In this document: positions 39,884 to 49,013 of the stretch, in pieces | Layout: every line of letters starts with the position of its first letter | Numbering within the stretch: position 1 is the first letter of the stretch | Assembly (NCBI GenBank): GCA_947073765.1 | Contig: CAMTMZ010000010.1 | Location: 1 to 59,751, forward strand | DNA length: 59,751 nucleotides | From: an uncultured Bacillota bacterium | GTDB taxonomy: Bacteria; Bacillota; Clostridia; Oscillospirales; Oscillospiraceae | Reading direction: 5' to 3' | Made by a program: the position numbers and the translations under genes | Notes under the pieces: generated by a model | Seen by the model: only the letters and a program-made list of their open reading frames with translations | The model's database searches: none | Told to the model about the DNA's origin: nothing

Positions 39884-40573
39884 ATGCGCAAGGTACTGGT
39901 CCTGGAGGACGAGGAAAATATCCGCAGCTTTGTGGTAATCAACCTGAAGCGGGCGGGGTATCAGACTGTGGAAGCGGGCACCGGCGAGGCCGCCCTGGAG
40001 GCCATCCGGGATAACCCGGATATCAAGGTGGCGCTGCTGGATATCATGCTGCCGGGCATCGACGGCTTTGAGGTTTGCCGCCGCCTGCGGGCCATGGATA
40101 ATAAGATCGGCATTATTATGCTCACCGCCCGCACCCAGGAGATGGACAAGGTGACCGGCCTGATGACCGGCGCGGACGACTATGTGACCAAACCGTTCTC
40201 TCCCGCGGAGCTCACCGCCCGGGTGGACGCCCTGTTCCGCCGCACCGGGGGAGACGAGACCCCCGCTTCCCCGGATGAGATCAGCGACCCGCCCTTCCTC
40301 CTCAACACCCGCAACCGCACCCTGGAGAAGAACGGCCAGCGGGTAAAGCTGACCCAGGTGGAATACTCCATCGTCAAGCTGTTTATGGAGAACCCCGGAA
40401 AGGCCCTGTCCCGGGAGGAGATTTTGGATACTGTGTGGGGCAAGGACTATTTCGGTGAGCTGAAGATTGTGGATGTGAATATCCGCCGGCTGCGCATTAA
40501 GATTGAGGATAACGCCCAGAAGCCCACGTTTGTGAACACTGTGTGGGGCTATGGGTATAAGTGGGGGAGCTAG
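39884..40573 (+). CDS. OmpR-family response regulator
   Basis: A 229-residue winged-helix regulator: receiver domain with E-D-E at 8-10, phospho-acceptor Asp53 in L-L-D-I-M-L-P-G, L-T-A-R-T switch region and Y-V-T-K-P-F lysine; DNA-binding domain with L-T-Q-V-E-Y-S-I-V-K and V-D-V-N-I-R-R-L-R-I-K-I-E. AGAGGG precedes the ATG. It lies 60 bases after the lipoprotein gene and 69 bases before its kinase gene. The two regulators in this region differ throughout, so they are not a recent duplication. Confidence 0.93.
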   Translation: MRKVLVLEDEENIRSFVVINLKRAGYQTVEAGTGEAALEAIRDNPDIKVALLDIMLPGIDGFEVCRRLRAMDNKIGIIMLTARTQEMDKVTGLMTGADDYVTKPFSPAELTARVDALFRRTGGDETPASPDEISDPPFLLNTRNRTLEKNGQRVKLTQVEYSIVKLFMENPGKALSREEILDTVWGKDYFGELKIVDVNIRRLRIKIEDNAQKPTFVNTVWGYGYKWGS

Positions 40574-40642
40574 AGCTGTTTCGCGGCGGGGACGGCCGGA
40601 GGCTGTCCCGGAAAACGCGGGGGAAAGGCAGGTGAACGTGCG

Positions 40643-42070
40643 ATGGCCAAGACCACAAAGGTCCAGGATCAGGTAAAGATCAGGGGAATTCGCCGGCGGT
40701 GGCTGCTGAACAGTGTGGCCATTGTGCTGCTGATTCTGACTCTGGCGGTGGGAGCCTTTGCCGCCATGCTGTGGAGCTACTATTATACCGGAACCGCAGA
40801 CGATCTGATGCGCAAGGCTACCTCCTCCGCCAACGGCTTTCGCATGTATACCCGCTCGGACTACCGGGCGGCGGCCCAGCAGACCGTGAGCAGCTATGAG
40901 GACAAGAGCAGCCTGGAGCTGCAGTTTCTGGACTCAACCGGGGCGGTGATTTTCTCAGGGAACGACCTTACTGCCGGCTCTACCCCAGGTACGCCGGAGA
41001 TTCAGCAGGCTCTCAGTGAGCTGACCGCCCGCTCCTGGAACGGCCGGGATCCCGCCACAGGGGAACGTATCCTGGCCGCCTCCTGCCCGGTGATCTACCA
41101 GGGAGAGGTGGTGGGGATGATTCGGTATGTCACCTCCCTGTCTGACATTGACCGGCAGTTTGTCTTTGCCATGGCGGTGATCGCGGTGATTGCCCTGGGC
41201 ATCTTCGCCATGGTGTACTTTTCCAACCTCTATTTTGTCCGCTCCATTGTGGAGCCTCTGGCCGGCATCACCGAGATTGCCCGGGTTATCGCTGATGGCA
41301 GCTACGGGGTGCAGATTGAAAAGAAGTACGACGATGAGATCGGTGAGCTCACCGACGCCATTAACGATATGTCCCGGAAGATACGCCAGGCGGAGAAGAC
41401 CCAGAGCGAGTTCATCTCCTCCGTATCCCATGAACTGCGCACTCCCCTGACCGCTATCACTGGCTGGGCGGAGACCATCCAGAATGGAGAGGCCCGCTCC
41501 GCTGACGATATCCGAAAGGGGATGTCGATTATTGTGTCGGAGGCCAAACGGCTGAGCAACATGGTGGAGGAGCTGCTGGAGTTCTCCCGCATGGAGGACG
41601 GCCGGTTTACCCTGTCTGTGGAGCCTCTGGATCTGAAAGCGGAGCTGGAGGACGCCGTTTATACTTACACCGAGTTCTTCCGCAAGGAGGGAATCACCCT
41701 GGAGTATTTCGACTGCCCGGAGGAGATGGTTCCCATCTCCGGGGACCCGGAGCGGCTGAGACAGGTGTTCTGTAATCTGCTGGACAACGCCGCCAAGCAC
41801 GGCGGGGCAGGCAGGCGCATTGATGTGTCCATTCGTCAGGAGGGGGAGACGGCGGCTATCCGAATCCGGGACTACGGCCCCGGCGCCCCGGAGGAGGAGC
41901 TGCCCTTCCTGAAAAACAAATTTTATAAGGGCAGCTCCAAGGCCAGAGGGTCCGGCATCGGACTGGCTGTGTGCGAGGAGATTGTGGTCCGCCACGAGGG
42001 CCGGATGGATGTGAGCAACGCCGAGGGCGGCGGCTTTCAGGTTACAATCCGCCTTCCGGTTGAAAATTAG
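40643..42070 (+). CDS. Sensor histidine kinase (two-span, HAMP)
   Basis: A 475-residue kinase with classical layout: helix 1 at about 22-45, an extracytoplasmic PAS-like domain (46-175), helix 2 at about 176-198, HAMP (199-250), the dimerisation domain with S-S-V-S-H-E-L-R-T-P-L-T-A (His263), and the ATPase domain with N-L-L-D-N-A-A-K-H and G-S-G-I-G-L-A-V-C. The ATP lid is short. It is probably cotranscribed with the lipoprotein and regulator genes upstream. The signal is unknown; the lipoprotein is a plausible partner. Confidence 0.93.
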   Translation: MAKTTKVQDQVKIRGIRRRWLLNSVAIVLLILTLAVGAFAAMLWSYYYTGTADDLMRKATSSANGFRMYTRSDYRAAAQQTVSSYEDKSSLELQFLDSTGAVIFSGNDLTAGSTPGTPEIQQALSELTARSWNGRDPATGERILAASCPVIYQGEVVGMIRYVTSLSDIDRQFVFAMAVIAVIALGIFAMVYFSNLYFVRSIVEPLAGITEIARVIADGSYGVQIEKKYDDEIGELTDAINDMSRKIRQAEKTQSEFISSVSHELRTPLTAITGWAETIQNGEARSADDIRKGMSIIVSEAKRLSNMVEELLEFSRMEDGRFTLSVEPLDLKAELEDAVYTYTEFFRKEGITLEYFDCPEEMVPISGDPERLRQVFCNLLDNAAKHGGAGRRIDVSIRQEGETAAIRIRDYGPGAPEEELPFLKNKFYKGSSKARGSGIGLAVCEEIVVRHEGRMDVSNAEGGGFQVTIRLPVEN

Positions 42071-42092
42071 GGGCGGGTCTGGTAGAATGTGC

Positions 42093-42154
42093 GGGGCGGC
42101 CCTCGGCAGTCCGAATGCGTGAAATCCGCCTGGCGGGCGGCCGAAGGCCGCCCC
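42093..42154. repeat. 62-bp palindrome-ended intergenic repeat, copy 1
   Basis: Ends are GGGGCGGCC and GGCCGCCCC (9-bp terminal inverted repeats), and the right arm holds an internal palindrome GGGCGGCC/GGCCGCCC. A copy of exactly the same length with the same ends lies at 56758-56819. The middles differ. It resembles a REP or MITE-like element and lies 34 bases upstream of the DUF1385 gene. Confidence 0.8.
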
Positions 42155-42188
42155 TGGGGGAGATACCCTGGTAATAAGGAGAACCCAA

Positions 42189-43163
42189 ATGTCCAAACAA
42201 AGATGCGAATGTCCTAAATTTAAGACGATGTGCGGCGGACAGGCCCTCATTGAGGGTATTATGATGCGCGGACCGAAAAAGCAGGCTGTCGTGGTGCGCA
42301 AGCCGGACGGCGAGCTGGAGATTCAGGAGAAGGAGCTCAGGTTCATCAAGGACCGGTTCCCGGTTCTGGGATGGCCCCTCATCCGGGGAGTGGTCAATTT
42401 TGCCGACTCCATGTACAACGGAGTGACTGCCCTGATGTTTTCCGCTGAGTTTTTCCCCGAGGAGGGGGAGGAGGAAGGGGAGCCTTCTAAACTCGAGAGC
42501 TGGCTCAACGACAGGCTGGGCAGCGAAAAGTTTACCGCGCTGATAACCACTCTGGCGGTGCTGCTGGGGCTGGCCATGTCCATAGGACTGTTCTTTTTCC
42601 TGCCCACGGTGCTGGGCGGGGCGGTCAGCCTGGTGTTTCCCGGGAATATGCTCGTACGCAACCTGGCGGAGAGCGCGCTGAAGCTGCTCATCTTTGTGGC
42701 GTATTTGGCGCTGTGCTCCCACATGGGAGAGATGAAGCGGGTATTTTCGTACCACGGGGCGGAGCACAAGACCATCTTCTGCTATGAGGCCGGGCTGCCC
42801 CTGACAGTGGAAAATGTGCGGGAACAGCCCCGGCATCACCCCAGATGCGGGACAAGCTTTCTGTTTATGGTGATCGCCGTGTCTATCCTGGTGTCAACGG
42901 TGGTATTCGCCATCTGGCCGGTGTACAACGCGCTGCTGCGCTTTTTGGCCCACCTGGTCATGCTGCCCATTATCGTGGGGATCAGCTATGAGTTTAACCG
43001 CTGGGCCGGCCGCCACGACGGGCCCGTTACCAAATTTCTGACCGCGCCGGGACTGTGGCTGCAGAACTTTACCACCTTTGAGCCGGACGACTCCATGATT
43101 GAGGTGGGCATCACGGCCCTGGAGCTGGTGCTGCCGGAGAAGCGGGGCGAGGACGCGTGGTAG
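42189..43163 (+). CDS. DUF1385 (YqhQ-like) membrane protein
   Basis: A 324-residue multi-span protein. Conserved N-terminal C-G-G-Q-A-L-I-E-G-I-M-M-R-G and central F-S-Y-H-G-A-E-H-K-T-I-F-C-Y-E and H-P-R-C-G-T-S-F-L motifs are diagnostic of DUF1385, a family with conserved His/Cys residues that suggest metal binding or catalysis but no proven function. Helices lie at about 115-140, 150-180, 225-250 and 255-275. It normally sits next to prmC and prfA; here prmC follows, but prfA is not in the window. Confidence 0.9.
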   Translation: MSKQRCECPKFKTMCGGQALIEGIMMRGPKKQAVVVRKPDGELEIQEKELRFIKDRFPVLGWPLIRGVVNFADSMYNGVTALMFSAEFFPEEGEEEGEPSKLESWLNDRLGSEKFTALITTLAVLLGLAMSIGLFFFLPTVLGGAVSLVFPGNMLVRNLAESALKLLIFVAYLALCSHMGEMKRVFSYHGAEHKTIFCYEAGLPLTVENVREQPRHHPRCGTSFLFMVIAVSILVSTVVFAIWPVYNALLRFLAHLVMLPIIVGISYEFNRWAGRHDGPVTKFLTAPGLWLQNFTTFEPDDSMIEVGITALELVLPEKRGEDAW

Positions 43164-43182
43164 AAGAAGTGCTGGCGGGATC

Positions 43183-43204
43183 TGACCCTTTGGGTGGGTC
43201 ATTT
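43183..43204 (+). terminator. Weak hairpin between DUF1385 and prmC
   Basis: TGACCC/GGGTCA stem (43183-43188 with 43196-43201), loop of seven, then TTT; may attenuate rather than fully terminate. Confidence 0.45.
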
Positions 43205-43292
43205 GTGAAGTATTTAAGCCTTGAGAGGATGGTTCGCCAAGGGCGGCGGGCCCCACATAGCGGCAAGGCAAAAACATCAGGAAGGTGATTTC

Positions 43293-44156
43293 ATGGCCAC
43301 CACCTACAACAACCTATTCCTGGACACCCGCGCCCGGCTGAAAAAGGCGGGGGTGGAGTCGGCCCAGCTGGAGGCCCGGGAGATTATCTGCTTTGCCGCC
43401 GATAAGAGCCGGGAGCAGTTTTACCGGGATATGTCTCTGTATGTCTCAGGGGCAATGGAGCAGCGGGTGGAGGAGCTGGTTCAGCGCCGCCTGGCCGGGG
43501 AGCCGGTGGCCTATATCATCGGGGAGTGGGAGTTCTACGGCCTGTCGCTGGATATCTCCCGGGACGTGCTCATCCCCCGGCTGGACACCGAGCTGCTGGC
43601 GGAGCGGGGCATCCTGAAGGCCCGGGAGTCCGGCGAGGGGGCCCGGGTGCTGGATCTGTGCGCCGGCAGCGGCTGCGTGGGGCTGGCCATCGCCGCAAAC
43701 GCCCCGGAGTGCCGGGTGGTTCTGGCCGAGCTGGCGGAGGGGGCGCTGCGGGTGTGCAAGCAGAACGTCCGCCGAAATGAGCTCAATGCCCGGGTTACCT
43801 GCCTGTCGGTGGATGCCTTGGAGCCGCCCAGCTCCACCCTGTGGGACTTTGACGCCATTGTGTGCAACCCGCCCTACATCCCCTCCGGAGATATTCAGGG
43901 GCTGGATGTGTCGGTGAAGGATTACGAGCCCCACATGGCCCTGGACGGAGGAGAGGACGGACTGGACTATTACCACGCCATCGCCGCGAAGTGGAAGTCC
44001 GCCCTGCGCCTGGGGGGAACCCTGATCTTTGAGGTGGGGATGGGCCAGGCCGAGGCCGTGGAGGACATTTTGGAGAAAAACGGTTATGAGGATGTTAAAT
44101 CCCTTCCGGATACGCAGAACATCCTGCGGGTGGTGGAGGGGACCATCAATAACTGA
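43293..44156 (+). CDS. prmC: Peptide chain release factor N5-glutamine methyltransferase
   Basis: PrmC methylates the Gln of the GGQ motif in release factors RF1 and RF2. The 287-residue protein has an N-terminal helical substrate domain (1-85, with R-R-L-A-G-E-P-V-A-Y-I-I-G), SAM-binding V-L-D-L-C-A-G-S-G-C-V-G near residue 115, and catalytic N-P-P-Y at 192-195. GGAAGGTG precedes ATG 43293; an upstream in-frame ATG at 43221 adds unlikely sequence. The 125-bp gap to recA contains TAATAT (near 44222) as a possible -10, but no good -35. Confidence 0.94.
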   Translation: MATTYNNLFLDTRARLKKAGVESAQLEAREIICFAADKSREQFYRDMSLYVSGAMEQRVEELVQRRLAGEPVAYIIGEWEFYGLSLDISRDVLIPRLDTELLAERGILKARESGEGARVLDLCAGSGCVGLAIAANAPECRVVLAELAEGALRVCKQNVRRNELNARVTCLSVDALEPPSSTLWDFDAIVCNPPYIPSGDIQGLDVSVKDYEPHMALDGGEDGLDYYHAIAAKWKSALRLGGTLIFEVGMGQAEAVEDILEKNGYEDVKSLPDTQNILRVVEGTINN

Positions 44157-44281
44157 GCAGCCACTGAGGGGGCGTATGGAGCCTCTGGAGAAAAGTCCGT
44201 TTTATGGGACATAGAAAAGCGTAATATATGGAACAGCGACAGGCCGGCGCGGCAAGATGCCGGCGGGAAAGGATGATTGAC

Positions 44282-45397
44282 ATGGCACAGAAAAAACCCA
44301 TGATTGAGTCGGCCGCGCCGGCTGCGGATAAGAAGAAAGCGCTGGAAACCTGCCTGGCCCAGCTGGACAAGACCTATGGCAAGGGCACTGTAATGCGGCT
44401 GGGGGAGAACACAGGTGTGGTGGTGGACGCCATCCCCACTGGATCGCTGTCCCTGGACATCGCTCTGGGCATCGGCGGTGTGCCCAAGGGCCGGATTATC
44501 GAGGTATACGGCCCGGAATCCTCCGGCAAGACCACCCTGGCCCTGCACATCGTGGCCGAAGCCCAGAAGCGCGGGGGCGAGGTGGCCTTCATCGACGCGG
44601 AGCACGCCCTGGACCCGAGCTACGCCCGGGCGCTGGGAGTGGACATCGACTCTATGCTTATCTCCCAGCCCGACACCGGGGAACAGGGGCTGGAGATTTG
44701 TGAGGCCCTGGTGCGGTCCGGCGCCATCGACGTGGTGGTGGTGGACTCAGTGGCCGCCCTGACCCCCCGGGCTGAAATTGAGGGCGACATGGGCGACAGC
44801 CATGTGGGATTGCTGGCCCGATTGATGAGCCAGGCGCTGCGTAAGCTGGCCGGTTCCATCGCCAAGACCAACTGCATTGTGATCTTCATCAATCAGCTGC
44901 GGGAGAAAGTGGGCGTGATGTACGGCAATCCGGAGGTGACCACCGGCGGCCGGGCGTTGAAGTTTTATTCCTCCGTTCGCATCGATGTGCGCAAGATTGA
45001 GGCAATTAAGAACGGCACAGAACTGATTGGCAACCGCACCCGGGCCAAAATAGTAAAGAATAAGGTTGCCCCGCCTTTCCGGGAGGCGGAGTTTGAGATC
45101 CTCTACGGCGAGGGGATCTCCAAGTGGGGCGAGATGGTGGATTTGGCTGTGAAGCTGGATATTATCCAGAAGTCCGGATCCTGGTTCTCTATGGGGGAGA
45201 CCCGCATCGGTCAAGGCCGGGACGCCGCGAAGCAGTTTTTAAAGGACAACCCTGACGTGGCCGCCGATGTGGAGGCCCAGGTCCGGGCCAACTCCTTCAA
45301 GCTGATGAGCAAGCAGTCTCAGGCGGCGGCCAAGGCCGCCGGGCGGGCGGTGGATGTGTCCGCCGACGACTTTGACGACGGCGCGGACGAGGCGTAA
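44282..45397 (+). CDS. recA: Recombinase RecA
   Basis: DNA strand-exchange ATPase and LexA coprotease, 371 residues. Walker A G-P-E-S-S-G-K-T at 77-84, Walker [11 protein letters not shown], loop L1 [12 protein letters not shown], and loop L2 with [20 protein letters not shown]. The C-terminus ends in an acidic tail. ATG 44282 has AAAGG ten bases upstream; an earlier ATG overlaps that site. No convincing LexA box is visible upstream. recX follows directly. Confidence 0.97.
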   Translation: MAQKKPMIESAAPAADKKKALETCLAQLDKTYGKGTVMRLGENTGVVVDAIPTGSLSLDIALGIGGVPKGRIIEVYGPESSGKTTLALHIVAEAQKRGGEVAFIDAEHALDPSYARALGVDIDSMLISQPDTGEQGLEICEALVRSGAIDVVVVDSVAALTPRAEIEGDMGDSHVGLLARLMSQALRKLAGSIAKTNCIVIFINQLREKVGVMYGNPEVTTGGRALKFYSSVRIDVRKIEAIKNGTELIGNRTRAKIVKNKVAPPFREAEFEILYGEGISKWGEMVDLAVKLDIIQKSGSWFSMGETRIGQGRDAAKQFLKDNPDVAADVEAQVRANSFKLMSKQSQAAAKAAGRAVDVSADDFDDGADEA

Positions 45398-46012
45398 ATG
45401 GTCATCCAGGAATTAAAGCCCTCCAAGCGGGTCCGGGACCGGTGGCTTGCGGTGCTGGAGGACGGATCTATCCTGCGCCTGAGCAGAAATCAGATCGCGG
45501 ATTTTGCCCTATACGCCGGCCGGGAGCTGTCGGACGAGGAGGCGGATCGGCTTGTAGAAGCGGTCGAGAATGAGAATTTCCGCTCCTACGCCCTGCGGGT
45601 TGTGACAGATACCCCGAAATCCCGAAAAATGCTGCTGAAAATCCTGGAAGAGAAAGACTGCCAGCCGGAACAGGCGGAAAAAATTGCCGACTGGCTGGAG
45701 GAGCTGGGCTACCTTGACGATAAGCGGTACGCCGCCGAGGTAGCGGCGTTTTACACCCGCAAGGGCTACGGCGCGCGAAAAATCCGGGACGAGCTCTACC
45801 GCCGGGGAGTGCCCCGGGAGCTGTGGGACGAGGCTCTGGATCAGCTTGAGGACAATTCCCAGGCCATTGACGCCTTTTTGGAGAAAAAGCTGAAGGGAAG
45901 CCATGACCCGAAGGATATCAAACGGGCATCCGACGCCCTGGCCCGCCGGGGCTTCTCCTGGTCTGAGATCAGCGACGCTCTGCGGCGTTACGGCATGGAG
46001 GTCTGGGATTAG
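45398..46012 (+). CDS. recX: RecA regulator RecX
   Basis: Three-helix-repeat protein that limits RecA filament growth, 204 residues. Recognisable motifs are E-E-L-G-Y-L-D-D-K-R-Y-A near residue 105, G-Y-G-A-R-K-I-R-D-E-L and R-G-V near 128, and a C-terminal repeat A-L-A-R-R-G-F-S-W-S-E-I. The first codon abuts the recA stop, so translation is coupled. A small GGCGT/ACGCC hairpin lies in the 91-bp gap to rimO, without a T-run. Confidence 0.92.
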   Translation: MVIQELKPSKRVRDRWLAVLEDGSILRLSRNQIADFALYAGRELSDEEADRLVEAVENENFRSYALRVVTDTPKSRKMLLKILEEKDCQPEQAEKIADWLEELGYLDDKRYAAEVAAFYTRKGYGARKIRDELYRRGVPRELWDEALDQLEDNSQAIDAFLEKKLKGSHDPKDIKRASDALARRGFSWSEISDALRRYGMEVWD

Positions 46013-46103
46013 CCGGTTAAGCCTTCGGGCATGAGGTCCCAGAGGCGTTCTGACGCCAGCGGGATAGGGACGTAAAAATACCAACAAAAATGGGAGCGAT
46101 ACC

Positions 46104-47429
46104 ATGGCATACAAAATTGCGTTTATCTCCCTTGGCTGCGCCAAGAATCTGGTGAATACCGAACAGATGATGGCCCTGTGCCGCAAGGCGGGGCATGCCG
46201 TTACCGGCGATCCGGAGGGGGCCGACGTGGCGGTGCTGAATACCTGCGGGTTCATTGAGTCGGCCAAGAGCGAGGCAATCGACCATATCCTCCGCCTGGG
46301 GGAGCTGAAAAAGGCCGGAAAGCTGAAGAAGCTGCTGGTGGCCGGCTGTCTCAGCCAGCGATACCCAGATGACATTCGGGAGGAGCTGCCTGAGGTGGAC
46401 GGACTGCTGGGCACCGGAAGTTACACCGATGTGGTTTCAGCTGTGGAGGCGCTGATGGCGGGGGAGCGGCCGGAATACTTTGCCGATATTCACCATACTT
46501 ATGAGGACGGCGAGCGCCTGGTCTCCACCCCGCCCTACACCGCCTACCTGAAAATTGCCGAGGGGTGCAGCAATGGCTGTGCCTTCTGCGTTATCCCCAA
46601 GCTGCGGGGTAAGTACCGCAGCCGGGATGTAGACGCCCTGCTGGAGGAGGCCGGAGCGCTGGCCGCCTCCGGGGTGAGAGAACTGATTGTGATAGCCCAG
46701 GATATCACCCGATATGGGCAGGATCTGCCGAAGAAGGCTACGCTGGCACAGCTGCTTCTTGAGTTATGTAAACTTGATTTTCACTGGATTCGCCTGCACT
46801 ACCTCTATCCGGAGGCCATCACCGATGAGCTGATTCAGGTGATTGCCTCTCAGCCTAAGATTCTCCACTATCTGGACATACCCATTCAGCACTGTGACGA
46901 CGCCATTTTGACCCGGATGCGCCGCAGGAGCACCAGGGTGGAGCTGGAAGGGCTGTTTGCTAAGCTGCGGAAGGCGATGCCCGATTTGATTATCCGCACC
47001 TCGCTCATCTGCGGCCTGCCCGGAGAGGGGGAGGAGGAGTTTGAGGAGCTGTGTGCCTTTTTGCGGGAACAGAGGCTGCAGAGAGTGGGAGTGTTTCAGT
47101 TCTCCCCGGAGGAGGGCACCCTGGCCGCCGCCATGGAGGACCAGGTGGATCCGGAGACGGCCGCGCGCCGGGTGGAGCTGGTGGTGGATTTGCAGTCCCG
47201 GATTATGGACGGGTACAACGAGGAGCGGCTGGGCACTGTAATGGAAGTGCTGTGTGAGGGCTTTGACGGCGAGGCGGGCTGCTACGCCGGCCGCACCTAC
47301 GCCGACTCAGTGGACATCGATGGCAGGGTGTTGTTTACCGCTGCTGGGTTGATACCGGCGGGAGAGTTTGTCAAGGTGCGGATTACGGGGGTCTCCGACG
47401 GGGATTTGACAGGTGAGATTGAGGAGTGA
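46104..47429 (+). CDS. rimO: Ribosomal protein S12 methylthiotransferase RimO
   Basis: Radical-SAM enzyme adding a methylthio group to the conserved Asp of ribosomal protein S12. The 441-residue protein has the UPF0004 domain with auxiliary-cluster cysteines Cys12 (S-L-G-C-A-K-N), Cys48 (N-T-C-G-F) and Cys82 (A-G-C), then the radical-SAM motif C-S-N-G-C-A-F-C (Cys155, 159, 162), and a C-terminal TRAM domain from about 375. The S-L-G-C-x-K-N start separates RimO from MiaB. GGGAG precedes ATG 46104. pgsA begins seven bases after its stop. Confidence 0.95.
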   Translation: MAYKIAFISLGCAKNLVNTEQMMALCRKAGHAVTGDPEGADVAVLNTCGFIESAKSEAIDHILRLGELKKAGKLKKLLVAGCLSQRYPDDIREELPEVDGLLGTGSYTDVVSAVEALMAGERPEYFADIHHTYEDGERLVSTPPYTAYLKIAEGCSNGCAFCVIPKLRGKYRSRDVDALLEEAGALAASGVRELIVIAQDITRYGQDLPKKATLAQLLLELCKLDFHWIRLHYLYPEAITDELIQVIASQPKILHYLDIPIQHCDDAILTRMRRRSTRVELEGLFAKLRKAMPDLIIRTSLICGLPGEGEEEFEELCAFLREQRLQRVGVFQFSPEEGTLAAAMEDQVDPETAARRVELVVDLQSRIMDGYNEERLGTVMEVLCEGFDGEAGCYAGRTYADSVDIDGRVLFTAAGLIPAGEFVKVRITGVSDGDLTGEIEE

Positions 47430-47436
47430 AGATACA

Positions 47437-47961
47437 ATGAATACTGCCAACAAGCTGACCATCCTGCGGGTGGTGATGATACCGGCCTTTCTGCTGGTGC
47501 TGTATTTAGATGTGCCCTGGGCCAACTATTGGGCACTGGCCATATTTGCCGCGGCCAGCGTGACCGATACCCTGGACGGCTACATTGCCCGGCACTACAA
47601 CCAGATTACCGACTTTGGAAAATTTATGGATCCCCTGGCCGACAAATGCCTGGTAACCGCCGCCATGCTGTGGTTTGTGGAGGTGGGACAGATGCCCGCC
47701 TGGGCTTTGCTGGTGGTGATTGTCCGGGAATTTGGGGTGTCTGGTCTGCGGATGGTGGCTGCCGACAAGGGCAGGGTGATCGCCGCCGGCTGGTCGGGCA
47801 AGGTGAAAACCGCCGCTACCATGGTGTGCGTAATTTTAATGCTGCTGCCCCTGCCGGATATCGTCAACGAGATCTGCACCGCGGTCATTGTGCTGACCAC
47901 CGTCTATTCCGGGGTGGAATACTTTATGAAGAACGTGGATGTGCTGGCTGAGGCCAAATAG
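47437..47961 (+). CDS. pgsA: CDP-diacylglycerol-glycerol-3-phosphate 3-phosphatidyltransferase
   Basis: Membrane enzyme committing CDP-diacylglycerol to phosphatidylglycerol, 174 residues. The CDP-alcohol phosphotransferase motif is complete: Asp44-x2-Asp47-Gly-x2-Ala51-Arg52-x8-Gly61-x3-Asp65-x3-Asp69. Helices surround it as usual. ATG 47437 is preceded by GAGGAG; an upstream in-frame ATG falls inside rimO. The rimO-pgsA arrangement is common in Clostridia (often with cinA-recA). Confidence 0.95.
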   Translation: MNTANKLTILRVVMIPAFLLVLYLDVPWANYWALAIFAAASVTDTLDGYIARHYNQITDFGKFMDPLADKCLVTAAMLWFVEVGQMPAWALLVVIVREFGVSGLRMVAADKGRVIAAGWSGKVKTAATMVCVILMLLPLPDIVNEICTAVIVLTTVYSGVEYFMKNVDVLAEAK

Positions 47962-47973
47962 AAGGAGATGCCC

Positions 47974-48852
47974 ATGAAAACAACTGACCAGAGGGCCAGA
48001 CTGAGGGAATTTGTGGTCCGGGTGGGAATGATTGCCCTGTCCTCCCTGATTGTGGCCGTCAATTTGAAGAGCTTTGTGGCGGCGGGGGACCTGTTCCCCG
48101 GCGGCTTTACCGGCATCAGCCGGCTGATTCAGCGCTGCGCTCTGGAGTTCGCCGGAATTGAGCTGCCCTTCGGCCCGATCAATCTGGCCCTCAACGCGAT
48201 TCCCGCCTTTATCAGTTTTAAGCTGGTGGGAAAGCGCTTTACTCTGTACTCCTGCCTGACCATTGTGCTCACCAGTATTTTTACCGACTTGATTCCGGCT
48301 TTTGCCATTACTGAGGATAAGCTGCTGATTTGTATCTTTGGCGGGATTATCAACGGTTTTGCCGGCTGCCTGTGCCTGTGGGTGCGGGTGACCAGCGGCG
48401 GTACCGATTTTATTGCCATCGCTCTGTCGGAGCGGAAGAATGTGGACGCGTGGAACTACATCCTGTGCGGCAATGTGATTATGCTGATGATCGCCGGGGC
48501 GCTGTTTGGATGGGAGAAGGCACTGTATTCCATGCTGTTCCAGTACACAACCACCCAGGTGATCCGGATGCTGGACCCGGACGGAAGGCGGGCCACGCTG
48601 CTGATTATTACCGGGCGGGAGACCGCCGGGGGAGTATGCGCCCAGATTCAGGAGACCAACCACACCGCCACCCTGATTGAGGGAGTGGGGCTGTACAACG
48701 GAGATCCCTGTGTGATGATTTACTCGGTGGTGTCTGACAGCGAGGTGCGAAACCTGGCGCGAAACATCCGCCAGTCCGACCCAAAGGCCTTTGTCAATGT
48801 GCTGCGCACTGAGCGGGTGGTGGGCAAGTTCTACCGGCGGCCAAGAGATTAA
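47974..48852 (+). CDS. YitT family membrane protein
   Basis: A 292-residue protein with five or six helices in the first two-thirds (starting L-I-V-A-V-N-L-K-S-F, with P-G-G-F-T-G-I-S and R-V-T-S-G-G-T-D-F-I-A as conserved membrane motifs) and a C-terminal DUF2179 domain (L-L-I-I-T-G-R-E-T-A-G-G-V, G-D-P-C-V-M-I-Y). This is the YitT family, of unknown transport role. AAGGAG touches an ATG at 47968 and lies six bases before ATG 47974, so the latter is preferred. Confidence 0.9.
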   Translation: MKTTDQRARLREFVVRVGMIALSSLIVAVNLKSFVAAGDLFPGGFTGISRLIQRCALEFAGIELPFGPINLALNAIPAFISFKLVGKRFTLYSCLTIVLTSIFTDLIPAFAITEDKLLICIFGGIINGFAGCLCLWVRVTSGGTDFIAIALSERKNVDAWNYILCGNVIMLMIAGALFGWEKALYSMLFQYTTTQVIRMLDPDGRRATLLIITGRETAGGVCAQIQETNHTATLIEGVGLYNGDPCVMIYSVVSDSEVRNLARNIRQSDPKAFVNVLRTERVVGKFYRRPRD

Positions 48853-48883
48853 AAAGCTCCTTCATAAAGGGAGACGCGATAAG

Positions 48884-48927
48884 AAAACCGTACAGGGGCG
48901 CATATGATGCGCCCCTGTACGGTTTTT
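48884..48927. terminator. Bidirectional terminator
   Basis: A perfect 20-bp stem (48884-48903 with 48907-48926), 3-nt loop, A-rich before and T-rich after, between the convergent YitT and RCC1-SLH genes. Confidence 0.93.
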
Positions 48928-49013
48928 GAGAGCAATGGCCAAAGGTGACATTTGAAGAGTAGGGCGGACACAATGTAGATTTCTGACAGTGCGTCGGCTA
49001 AGAGGAAGCTGTA

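Noticed and set aside
44157-44281. LexA/SOS box upstream of recA
   Set aside because: No GAAC-N4-GTTC-type palindrome was found; only AT-rich sequence with a possible -10.
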